From Trichoplax adhaerens (taxonomy: Eukaryota; Placozoa; Uniplacotomia; Trichoplacea; Trichoplacidae), in NCBI RefSeq assembly GCF_000150275.1, contig NW_002060949.1, forward strand, positions 5,021,193-5,085,192: a stretch of DNA of 64,000 nt, in the 5' to 3' direction. Under the pieces are notes generated by a model, which searched no databases, was not told the DNA's origin, and was given only the letters and a program-made list of their open reading frames with translations. The position numbers and the translations under genes were made by a program. Every line of letters begins with the position of its first letter. Positions within the stretch are counted from its first letter, which is position 1. Positions 37,046-50,000 of this stretch are shown piece by piece.

Positions 37046-37789
37046 TTTCATAGTAATTCTAAAAAAATCTTCATGCAATTGTTTTACTGAATGCCGTAAT
37101 ATTTCTTTTATCAAATATTACCAATAATTCAACTACAACTCAGTCTTTTTTAAAGATGCAAGCACGTAGACGACTGTAGATTACGAGAGTAATAGTCTGT
37201 CTACGAACTGTCTCAATTCGATAATATAATATACCAAAATTGATTCGATTAGTAATATAATTATTATCAACCTAGCTATGATCTTAATTATAACAGCGCT
37301 TCAATCGTAATGGAAGCCTTTGGTATTATTCTTAGCACTATTTTTCCTAAAATGATTGATTTAGACATATTGTTATAGTCGTAATAGATAACAGCAGGAA
37401 ATAAAACTTATAGTTATCCCTGAAATTTTTAGTAAATTTTATTTTGTACCTCATCGAACTCATTGATTTTGCAATCATTAATAATTGCTACTATTTCTTT
37501 ACATAATGCTTTAACACGGTACCTGTGTCGCCATGGAAAAGAGTCCTGTTTTGTTTGTATAATAAAATCTTGGGTGACATTCAATTGATAGTTTATCGAA
37601 GGTCATAGATCTAATTTATTCATTTTTATTGTCTATCCGGTCATACTAAATAACCCTTTGTAATTTTTCTCAATATGATCTTCACAGGAGTAAGACTTAA
37701 TTATTCAATTTGCTATTCATATATTTGTTCATCATTTCCGACTACACTTATTCTATCCATTTCGCTAAAAAGCGACACCAGCCAAAAAT

Positions 37790-40700
37790 ATGAATTTTAA
37801 AATATCACTCCTCTTCGGTTGCATCATCTTGAATACGTTGCATATTAGTGACTGCCATGGCTATAACCAAGCTGATACAAAGGTAATTCTTGATGGGAAA
37901 TATAAAAACTATCTTTCATTTAAATGCTATAAGATTAGACGGTAGTAATTATCAAAATTTGTTTTACACCGTCTAACATAACCGGATGATTATACAGTAT
38001 TGAAATTTAAATCAAGTTTGCATCTTTTGCTGTCATAAAGTCATTTCTTTCTAATATGCGCGTATAGAAATATGTCGTCAATTTTAGAGAATATCTATGA
38101 GACTATTAGGCAATCGAGATGATTTAATTTTCCATTTAATATCTTTACTTTATCGTTTCTTCTAAAATGTCTAATAAATGCTCGGGTTAATTTCATTGTA
38201 TATTTCAATCCGCTCACAATGAAGATGGTAAATTTCAAATAACAACCGTCATGTGCTTGGTTAAAATAATCAGCACATTAGCAAAAGTATGCTTTGAAAT
38301 AAATCACTTATTTCCTAAGATAATCCTGTTTGAATCAACGTCAAAAATGAAAAAATTTACATAATTGATATATTCCGACTTGGATAAGTTGTTCATCCTT
38401 ACAGTCTCATTCAGTGTGTCTACCACGTTGCAAAAACCTTCATAATTAATGACTTTTCCAAAATGTACTGCAGGCCTATAGAAAGAAACTAATTTGAGCT
38501 CGTCATGAATAGTGCATTAAAATGCAATTGTATTGTACTCCATCATAATAGCAAATGACAACCTCGCTAGGTGTTACTGTCTTGATAAAGGTAATTTATT
38601 AATTTTAGGAAAATGCTTAATCCTATTCTGACATCTCCCTATCTTATGTTAGCAGATTCTTTTTTATTTCCATCATCTATGTATTTTCATTTCTAAACAT
38701 ATTAGAGATATCTTAAAATTTGTGTAATATCGTAAAATTTGTTTCAATTCCAGCGTCCTAGAGTTTTGTAGTTGATTTATATCTTATATTTAGCTGTTGC
38801 CATGAATAGAGAAGTCCTTGACTAAGGAAATCTATTGTGTGCTTCTATTTCTAATTTCCAATATCGAATTTTTTATATGGTTACCCTAAGAAATACATGA
38901 ATGTTACCAAAGTGTATTCTTGTGATAAAAATATGCCGGAGATATTTCTTGACCTTCTATCTCGAACTACTTATCAAGATCACTTCTCTATGACAACTAT
39001 GAACTTCTTCCTAAAGCTTTGCTACAGAAACTCTATAGACCGTCTCCTTACCCATAAATGATAAAATAAGCTCTCTTTATCGTAAAAAGTAATTCGCTTT
39101 TATACCTTCTGTCTATATTCACGAGCGCCTTCAGTTTATAAAAATAGAAATAGTAACCAATGATATTGCTATCGTTTATTCTTATATCTAAATTTGTATA
39201 ACTTTGTGCTCTACTTTAAATATACTCTAAGAGCACACATAGAATACGAGATCAGTCATGATCAGAACAAAATCTGACCTTTGAGCCTCTATAAATTAGG
39301 AATCGAACTAATTCACTTGCTATTATAGGAAAATGAATTAGTTTTACAATTCTATAACTCTAATAACAAGCTGTCTGCTCTACAATAATTAATACCATAA
39401 ATTGACACTTCACGGCGATCTTTAACACCGTGACACTGAAATCTTAATATCCTTTTCAGCCTAGGCCTATTTACTTACTGGTATATTTTTAGCATATTTC
39501 TTACCATCACACGTGTACAGTTGATCACATAAAACGAGAAGTTATAGTCACAAATTTAAATTCGTAAAAGTTAATGATATGCAAATGAGATTTGACGTTA
39601 AATAATATTATGAATTTAATAGCTTTCTGGCTTTACTCTTCCGTAGCCACCCCCTAATTATAATGAGCAAAAACTAGAATTCAATAAATTCCGAAATAGC
39701 CTGGAGTTTTTCCACATTAAGAAATGATAATTTATCGATCAAACATTAAACTCCTGTACACACGTAGAAGTAAGAAGAACTATACATTATAGCAACATCT
39801 ACCATAATATCCCAGCGAGGGGTGGTAACAATTGCATCCCAAGCTGTTATAGGGTAGACAATGAAGTGGAACGACTTCTACTAATTTATTTTAAAATTTG
39901 TTTTCAAGGAATATAGCCGTATAATCTAGTAGTTTAGCTTGTAAAATAGACCTATTATAATTATCTGAATAAATGTATGTATACTGTTATTACAAATCAA
40001 AAATTTTATAACGACGACGAAATATAAAACTAAAACAGATAATAAATACTAGTCTACTGCAAGATTATCCACTCCGACATTGACCTGTAGTACAATTCTA
40101 AACACTGACGATAGTAACACCGCTAGTGTCTCTCAGACAAAACTGAACCTAGACTTTGTTAAATAATCTGCTAATTTATAGTACAATGGCATAACATCAG
40201 TACTTAGATAATGTTATAAAATGTTGCAAATATCTATTAAAAATAAGTAAGAGGTCATAGATTAATTAATACCAACACACTCCTAGATAAAGTCATCCTA
40301 TGAAAACTAAGTTACGACCACTATATTAAAGTTACTTCGCAGCAACTGTACATATTAATATCAATTTATTTGTCTTTTCTATCCCCTTCGATGAATATTT
40401 ACCTAATATGAAACGAGCAATAAAGTTCGAAATATGTATACTTTATCATTCTGATTTTTGATAGAGATGGCAATATTAGAAAGCTTCAATTAACTTTTGC
40501 TACGATTAGCCTTGCAACCTTCAAATTATAGCTCTGGCCAAAGTTTAAAAATATAAATTCATCGAGAAGAATTTGACAGCTACGCGCTACTGTCTATATA
40601 TTATATTTTGCTGCATAGATAGAGTCCATACTTTAGTAAGTTACCAAAATTGTACCTTAGAATAATATCACATGACAAGCTTTGAATTCACTTACCCATA

Positions 40701-42949
40701 ATTAAATTTATATGCATTTAAGGATGTAAATGATGAACTTATGTCGCTATCCATTTTCTATTCGCAAGACTATTATATTTATAAAATAACCTCATATACG
40801 TATTGTATAATTTAACGCCATTTGATTCATTTACTTACGAACCATTAACTTGTGCTAATTTAAATTTTTGACATAATGCATGCCTCTACGCTACGACGAT
40901 ATTAACTGTGGTTTCGATAGAGTATTCCTACAAAATACGTTAATCTATACTGTTTCATTAAGACTAATATTCGGTAAATCGTATAACTATCTTGAAAATG
41001 AATTGGATTGGATATTAATTATTAATCTATTACTCAAGAACAAGTCCACTAGTCTCCTGTATTACAATGGCGAAGATAAGAAGTCAATTATATAGAGCCC
41101 ATTATATCGTATCGCCTTGTAAAGATGATAGAGACTAGACTAAACATTTGTTCTACCGTGTGAATGTAATATTATGAAGATCAAATTGTCTAGACGATGT
41201 TAAGAGCAGAGATCATACTATATAGTGAAACAGCAGCCTAAGTTTAAAAACTTAATGGCCACGATATTTGATCAATAATTTGATAATGATGGATATTAAC
41301 TGTCGAGGTTAACTTTTGCAACGAAATGCTGTCATCATTTAAATTGTTTATTTAATCTATATCGTATCCTATGGAAATAAGATGTTTAAAAAATATTTTT
41401 AATAGGCTGTCAACGTTCTACTTTTAAAAGTATTGAAATTTTTAAAATGCAATGCAGTTCCTTATCATAATAATTTCGTAACGTCTAAAATTTTATGGCG
41501 ATTCAATGTTATAAAGGAATAACTAATTTACATATTTATTAGCTTGATAGGGTCAAGCGTGCAAACATGCAAGTTCATGTCTTTAGTAATATCGATTCTT
41601 GCTCCACCTTGGACATCAGAACCAGCCAATTCTGTGGTTCTACCTTTCAAACACCAACTGTAGCGAGTAAATTTCAAACTTTGCAATTTCATACTCATGC
41701 AAATGCCTTTGATCGTCTGCCATCGTTATCAAACAGCTGCAAAAATGCTATTAAAAAGGTTTTATGTAGATTTAGCTTCCCTCAATGTGTTCCAACTAAC
41801 AAAACTGTTATTTGGTATAATACTGCTAGTGTATGCAGCCAAATGAATTCGATTTGTGGTAAAGCTGCACTTAATTTTACTTATATGTGTGCAAGATCAC
41901 CTAAAATTGAAAGTTTGACCACTTGTGTATCACCACCCAGAATGAATATGACAGCTGGTAGACCTACTGGTGGGCCTACTAGTGGACAACCAAGGTGTCC
42001 AACACTACCACCTAATATTAAATTTCCCAAATGGATTTTAAGTGTTCTATCTAATCGACGTTTGCGCAGTGCAATGTCCATTAAAGCAAGTATAGGTGGA
42101 TTTAATAATATATCAAATCAATGCATCCAGCGAAGTGTTGATGCAGTTTGTAGATCTGTTCCATATTGTTCACCTGATGGTACGAAATTGCTTCTAAGCA
42201 TGAATGAAAAAACTTGCGAATCAAGAACTAATTGGTAAATATAGCATATAAAGTGCATATTATATGAGTAGTTTATGTCATGTTTTTCTTTTTTTTATGT
42301 AATTTGCAATGACTTATTGCTCTAGTAAACAACATAATTCTTAACGCATTCATAAAGATAGAAGTAACAATTTGCATACTCAAACTATACGTATACTTTA
42401 ATATTTTAGGCCATTTTAGATGTAAAGAAGCAGTAAAATAATAAAAGTAGTCATTTTTAGCCGAATAATTATTAGATTAATTATAATTTTATTCCCTCTC
42501 TTATAAGTTAATAATCATTAGTAACGATTTATAGTGCTAGGCAAGCAATATATTTTAGATACAATTTTAGATACAATCACGAAAAAAGTTATAACAAGTC
42601 GCATAGGATTAGCTTAGATTAAAAAAGCCGTAGACCTATCATAACTTGTCTAATTTCAATTTCTTGCTCATTTTTGACGCAAAAAATAGCAAACAATGAT
42701 ATCAGCCAATTGATACAAATAGTAATCAGATTAATAGTAATTTTATTCGCCTCTAGCTTACCTACCAAAGGTAAAGAAATGTTAAACTACATCATGGGAT
42801 GTTCCGGCTTTCCTGCAGAAAATAGCCAACAAATATCCATTCAAAATACTCAAGGCTACAGTGGCTCTGACGTCAACTCTGCTCAAAGGATAATATTGAC
42901 TCTTAATTGTTTGCTATACATGATTATCGTCGTGTTTATGTTGGTTTAA
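37790..42949 (+). CDS. secreted GPI-type protein with two frizzled-like cysteine arrays (copy 2)
   Basis: Exons 37790-37882 (signal peptide MNFKISLLFGCIILNTLHISDC), 41543-42234 (41558 is an alternative acceptor in the same frame) and 42757-42949 give about 325 residues. The first array runs from Cys 51 (NIDSC, then SQFC) through SCKNAIKKVLCRFSFPQC to VCSQMNSICGKAALNFTYMC. That order and spacing resemble a frizzled CRD. A Pro/Gly/Thr-rich linker (GRPTGGPTSGQPRC) follows. A second array has Cys at about 225, 234, 240, 256, 262 and 277. Steps are 9, 7, 16, 7, 11 in the first and 9, 6, 16, 6, 15 in the second, suggesting an internal duplication. The end (LLYMIIVVFMLV) is hydrophobic to the last residue, as for a GPI signal. 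There is no seven-helix or netrin domain, so it is neither a Frizzled receptor nor a standard sFRP. Intron 1 is about 3.7 kb. Binding of Wnt or a lipid is inference. Confidence 0.78.
40880..41095 (+). other. 71-codon open frame in intron 1 of CRD copy 2, probably chance
   Basis: An open frame beginning MPLRYDDINCGFDR, rich in Leu, Ile, Asn and Tyr in its second half, as AT-rich background translates. No family was recognised and no adjoining exons were found. Confidence 0.15.
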
Positions 42950-44096
42950 ATTTACAGTATTATCTAAATAAATAGGAGGTATATGTAATAATAATAGCAG
43001 CAATTATGACTGTACACTCACAATATCCTTCACCATACTTACTAAAATGATGTAATACATGTCGTGCAAAGTAACCAGATATTGATGTATTCAATCTAGC
43101 TATGGTTTTACCTGTTATCTAGTACGATATCAAGGTAATAAAAAGTTAAGTAGTACTAATCAATGCGCCGTTTACTCCTCATTATTTTTAATTTTATATA
43201 GTACAGAATTTAGTTGGCTTTAATTTACGCAAATTTAATAATACCGTACGCACGGTATTACGTACGGTATTATTCTAAATAAAAAATGTTCGACTTTAAC
43301 CTCCTTTTCCTACCAAAGATCTTGTTATACTGTCCATTATCGTACTAAAGAGAATGTAAATTACGTTTGTAAAGGATCTATATTAATCCATGAATTGCTA
43401 AGTATTTTAGACTGCGTACTTGTCTTTCTCAAAAATTAAATTACACAATTATATCAATTTCATAGGCGCGATTAGAATCATACAATCGTGTTCTCACACT
43501 TAAATTTGAGGGAAATATTAACACTCTAATTTTAACAATTAGAGATAAAGAAAAGAATTTGAATATACTTTATACCGACACTTAAAATTTAACTAATGCG
43601 TAGAATATGTCGATGCAAATGTTTCCATATGCGTATATTGTACCAGTGTGTTATCATAGGATAGTAAGTCTGCATAGACTACGATATATATATATATATT
43701 CGTACATCAGTATACAGTAATTACTTTATATCATGCATTCGATTTTCTACCGTCATGTACCAGTTTTATAGTAAATTCTCATAGCAATCGTTGTGAACGA
43801 GCATATCACGTATCCTTATTTACATGCGCATAGAATAAATCCGTTAGTGAATTCAGATTTACGGTAACATCCAATTCCTTACACAATATAACTACAAATG
43901 GAGTTTATAAACTAATATCAAAATCGCTTTATTCTCCGCAGCACAAAGACATAGTGATAGATTGAACTATCCATTACTGTCTTTATTAACATTTACAGTA
44001 TCGCTAAGGAATTGACGCCATTGATTAGTATAATCTTTACAACCCTTTTACAAGTCTAAGAATTCAAAAATTAACAATTAAAACATCAATTTGCCA
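42950..44096. other. spacer between convergent CRD copy 2 and GCN1
   Basis: About 1.15 kb, AT-rich, without a supportable gene. It contains a nested palindrome near 43240-43275 built from TACCGTACG and CGTACGGTA, and an AT dinucleotide run near 43685-43700. Confidence 0.55.
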
Positions 44097-47000
44097 TCAG
44101 CCGCTAATCAGCAGATCGGGAAAGTTCTCATCCATTCGGCTTTGGCTAGCAACATTTTGTAAAACTTTCTTATAGCTATCTGTTAATGCTGCACTTGTTG
44201 CAGTGTCGAGGGTTGCAAGACATTTCTATTCGACATCGAAATATATCTCAATCAGTTAATTGCAAATTTACCAAGTAAACACGATGTACTGTACACTGGT
44301 ACGTAAACGCATATATGTATATTAGTACATACGCGTACTTGTACCAGCATGATCCAGCTGTGTATCATTCTTACCTGATAAAGCTCATTTCCATTTCTTA
44401 AATCTAAAAGGACGGCCAAACACCTTTCCGAAGCTAATTTTATAGGCGTATTCTTTTCTTTTGCATTATTCAACAAAAGCGGAATCAATTTCGCTCGTGA
44501 TGATACATTTAGGGTATCTGAATTACCACTAAATAATACATGCAAAGTATGCGTAGTGACTAATTTAACATCGTTCGATTTACTTCGTAATGCCTAAAAT
44601 AATATAAAAAGGAATGTTAAATTTAAAGAGTATTTAGATCAACATTCATATACTGTACAAGTGTACGTACAAAGCGAGTTTAAAAAGTTTGACATTTTTA
44701 CATACTTCGATTAACGCTGATATTAGAGGGAGTGGAGGATTTTCCGATGTATACAGTCGTAGCATACATCCTATTGACTGCACGCCAGCACAGCAGATAG
44801 GAATCTGACAATACCAAGAAACTATTAACAACGACTCTAACTATATATCACTATTTCATGGGCAATTACCCTATCTGCACATGCTTGAGCCGTGATGGTC
44901 TTGATAATTTCATTCTTCATATCTACTTTAACAAGCTGATTCATAGCCTTATGTAGACTGCAAGTCAGTGCCATAGCCAATCCATGCCTGTTAACCCATT
45001 CCTGATTTTCTCCATCAGCTATACCAATAGCAATTATTTCAGCGTTAGCTAAAGTTATTGGAAGCTCTAAGATTAGAGGCCATCATTGGCCTACTATTAT
45101 TATCAAAACAAATAAGTTTTTACCAACAAATTCTGTAACGATATCCTTTAGCTCATTTTCGGGAATAACGTTACAAAACGAGCTAATACATTTTGCAGCC
45201 TCTTCTCGAAGTTCTTCCTGTTATAATAGGATATCGATCAAGAACAAATTGCATAGTTAACTTGAAAGCTAACGTAAATTTCGGTGTACTGTAATAATAC
45301 CTCGCTAGAAGCAAGCAGTAGGAGTAACGTTGCAATAATAGGTTTACGAGTGTCTTCTTTAATTTTTCCTCCAACAACATCGGTAACGCCCGATAAAGCA
45401 CCCAACATCGACACCCTACATTATATTTAAATCAGATGTTATTTACTTTTGCTTAAATGAATACAGTTTCGTAAATCCTAAGTAACCTAATAGCAATATC
45501 TTCAACACTTTTAATCCCCTTATGAAGCTCGGTAAACAATAAGTCCGCACGAGAATGATATTTAATCGCAAGTTTCAGAGCTTTGCTTGCTTCGTCTCTT
45601 ACTGCACGATTGGCGTCATTAAGCGCTTTTCTAAACGTCGTTTGTAATTGTGGTACGAATTGTTTAAGGTTGGCGCCGACCTTTTATAATATAAGCAATA
45701 ACAGGCAATTATAAAAAGTAATAATATAAATAGCGACAATATTATCTATTTACGAAAGAAAAAATTTTGTCTTGCCTTTTCCAGTAAGATAACAATCGTA
45801 TGAAGTATAGCAACACGAACATTACCATTAAATGTATCTCCTAAAATTCTAATCAGAGGGCCAGTCATATTGACAACATTTGGCTTTAAAGCCGCTACAC
45901 TTGTTAACTCAATCAACTCTCCTAAACCAGTCGCGGCTTCTTCTTTAATCTCGGAACTTCTACCCAAGATACCTTCACGGTAAAACGCAAATAAAGGCAC
46001 TATTCCCTTTATTAAGAAAAAAATTCCTAAGCTAGGTTGTATCATTTAACCCTTTAAGATATTGCAGATAAAAACCTTTTTAGGTAAGCATAACCCGGGA
46101 AGTTCACCATCCTTTACGTCGTCTCTTACAAATCGTACTGCTTGCCTGAGATGCTCAACTTGTTGGATCATTTCAACCCCTGATAATCTCTACAAACAGA
46201 AGAAAAATTGCAGCTTGATTATTGCGATTATGATGATTGCTAAATGTTGTCTGCAATTTGGATAAAAACCTTTGAAATAACATTTAGAATATTCCAAGCA
46301 AGGCACAAAACATCATTATCGGAATCGTTAAGCATTCGAATGAGAGTGCGTAAAATTAAATCCATCTGAGAAACATAATCGGCAGTGGATTCGCTAAAGA
46401 ATGGATGCAATAAGCCTAAGGCAGTCTGGGAATATAAATGATAATGTAATAATTATAATAAGACTTCGCGAAAATGCTGTATAAATAACAATTATCATGC
46501 TTCATTATACCCTTCGCATGTCAACATCTGATGACTTTGCTAACTCAAAGAGTTCTTCCAATACAACTCTAACAGTCGTTTCATCACTTATTGAGACAAC
46601 TAACGTCATACAAGCTTCATAGCTCTATCAAACGCAAGTACAATTTAAGCTTAATAGCAAATTTTATCACGATTAGATCTAAACTATCTATGAGTATACT
46701 ACAAACTGAACCTCTTTTTCCTTTTCATTATCTCTTGTATACCCTTTGATAACACTTAGCAAGGCAGGTATTACTTGATTCGCATATAACGATAACTCTT
46801 CACCGGCAACTGAAGCAACGTAGGCAAGAGCTCTTACTTGGATTGGTTCTCTAGCAAGCTATTATGCAAGTGAACAAAAATCAGCATATTTCTTATGCTT
46901 TAGAAATCTTGTATACCATATAGATAACATTCTAACAATATTTTACTTTCACTATGATTACCTTTGGCACTAAGAACGGCAATGTAGTACTACTTTTAAC

Positions 47001-50000
47001 CAATACTACTTGTTTTAACCCATCAAGTGCATTTTCTACCATATTCTTATCATCACTATCGATTTCATTTAAAAGAACGGTCAAGATTTCATCAAAAGCA
47101 ACATCGCCTGTGGAAAATGAATTTTTAGTTTAGTCAATCATAATTAAAGATAGAAATAAAATTTCTGTTAGAAAAACTACGCACCAGTTCTGTCATGAAG
47201 ATTGTGAAAAGATTTAGCCGCAGCCACTCTAACATCCTGTATATCATCGCATAATACTTTACGAATAACTGCCACCAAGGCATCAATAAATTGCAAAACC
47301 TATACGGTAGCAAATCCAGTTTTAAACATTTCTCAATCAATATGATACCATAGTTAACTACAAACAAGTAGGATAAAGTAGGAGATAGTTACTTGTTCTC
47401 TACTTATGCATGAGATGATTGCACCCAATCCAATACATGTGCCTTTTCTTCTAATAACGTCATCATCTTCAATTCCTTGTTCTAGAATTGGAATCATCTC
47501 TGGTAAGACCCGGTCTCCTAATTTTGTTACTAAATCTGTTAAGCTAGCAGTGGCCATCTGCAAGTAAAGATATTCAAATATTAACTTATGAAGCGCATTT
47601 TAAATGAGTGTAAACTGCTACAGCTACGCACATGTCTCATATCCAAGCTAGAGCTAGCAAGACAACCAATAAGCTTCACAAATAGGTTAGGCAGCATTTC
47701 GCGTAAAGCCTTCGGCGTATTGATAACAATAACTTTCCATACGTGCATAGCAGCTTGTCGAACCAAGTGCGCAGCATCTGATCTACACATATAGAGACCA
47801 GAAAGTACTCGATCGCGACGTCCTCGACCTAATGCACCTAAAATCGACTACGTCAACAATCATAACATTTATTAATAAAAGTCGAAAAAACTGTACTGAG
47901 CGTAAAATAATTTAAGACGAATACAACCTGCATCGAATTTTCTGTACCAAAGTTTTCTTCTTCTTTACCTTCTGTACTCATTTTACCAGTAACGCCAGAT
48001 AAATGGAAAAGTAAATCACCGCACAATTGTACAGAACTAAAACGGATGCGCCAATTATCATCAAGCAATCCAGCTTCAAGTTGAGGTAGAAATAATGATA
48101 TGGCAGTTTTAGAGTATAAACTAATAATTAGTTGAGCTGCCCGGAGAGAAGTATCTCTTACATATTCTGTTTCATCAGCTAGACCCTAAGAGAAAAGCCG
48201 TTGTTGTACTAATTAGTGTTTTATCACTAATATTGCCATTACCAAGAACTATAGCATAACAGCACCATTACCATGGAGGATAAATTTTACCTGTAGTACG
48301 CTAGGTATGATACTACCAATAAATGGAGAGAAATCATCTTTAAATGTCATTGGTAAATAAATAAAGAGCATCAAGTATCCATCTCTGACATTTGGTGGCA
48401 CATCTCTTCGTTGAGTCGTTGCAATTATATCAGGGAGTAGTTTTTCAAGTCTCTCCAAGCCCAATCCGTATACAACTTCGCTTAGACCTATCGAAAATCC
48501 AATGAACGTTACGCTTTACATAATATTCTAAAAAACTATGTTAATACTGTATTAATGCACTAGAGTTATTGATATTTGCTATACCTTGAGCCGCTCCAGA
48601 TCTATCTACAGTACTGGTATCAGTTACTAATTTATCCAATAACCAAGGCAATAAATCCTGAAAGGGTTGTTCTCCCATCCCTTTCACAAGAACTCCAAGT
48701 GCTTTAGAAGAAACGTGTCTCACCTACAATTTTAAGTCATACATTAAAGTATCAGGACTAAACTTATAACATAAAAATTTAATATTCCATAAAAAACGTA
48801 AACTACATTAGGCATCGGGTCCAAAAGAGCTTGCTTTAAACCAGGTACAATCGAAGGTAAGTACGGCGCTAAATCCTATAATAAAATAATTACTTCTTAC
48901 TTCTTAATTTTACTAACGGCTTTTACTTTCGTAAGGTCATTACTAATCATAACTAATCAATCTTAATCACTATTAATCATTACTTTCATATCAGTTAATG
49001 TAAACATATTGCCAATAATTTGAGATGCCATCTTCTTCGTCTCAGATGATCGTTGCTGCAATGCTCTATGGATAACTGGCATAATGAGGGCTAAAGATGG
49101 TGCATCAATAAAGTGCACGAAAGATGTTGACAGTAATGTTTGCAAGCAAGTTGCCGTATGAATAGTCGGCTCACTGAGAGCATCAATTAGAATCGATGAT
49201 ATATCTACAAATACAACATTGGTTGTCATTAAAGTTATTAATAAAATGTTTATAAGGATAAAAGAGATAATAACGTCATTTGTAAAGTTACTTTGTATTT
49301 CAGGATTTTTAATAACGGAAGCAATCTGCTTCAGCGCATGTAAGCCAGCATGTTGTACTTTAGCATGTGAATCGCCTAAAATATCTACAAGGTTAGGCAC
49401 TATATTTGGAAGGCATGATGATAACTGCTTAGGAGCACAGTGAGCCATAGCTCCGAGTAGTTCTACACTACCAGTTTTAGTTCGCCAAGAATCTTCTTTT
49501 AGAGCATCCAACAATGATGGAAAAATCAGTTTAACACCATGAGCACTTAATTTCTGCATGATTACTTTTGCTGCATCCTCTGTTGCCTAAGTTAATTTTA
49601 ATTTTAATACTGTTTAACTTAACATCATCGTGCCGATCTTAATCGATAATTAAGGAAATCTATTGATGATTTTAAAACCAAGAAATTTACCTCTCTAACG
49701 TATTGGTTTCCATCGCCGAAGCAAGTTAATAAATGAGGTAAAATTACTACGATATACGGCTCGAATATTCTACCAAGCAAAGAGAATAATATCTCCAAAG
49801 CAAATAATGACCCTTCCGAAATACCGTACAAAAATATTTTAAAAGCAAATAAAACATAGTTCATATTTGAATATTATATGAAATCCACAGTATTAAAACC
49901 TTCTCTTCGTTTATAGTTTTTCTTATCTTGTATAGCTTCTTCCAGTGCCGACATAATGTTTAATTGTTTCAATGATAATATTCCAAGACCTTTCACAATA

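Larger units (their letters stand above)
34943..37789. other. spacer with complex tandem repeats
   Basis: About 2.8 kb between the divergent armadillo and second CRD genes, so both promoters should lie here. A large part (35813-37045) is degenerate tandem repeat, listed separately. The parts at 34943-35812 and 37046-37789 show no supportable gene. Confidence 0.55.
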
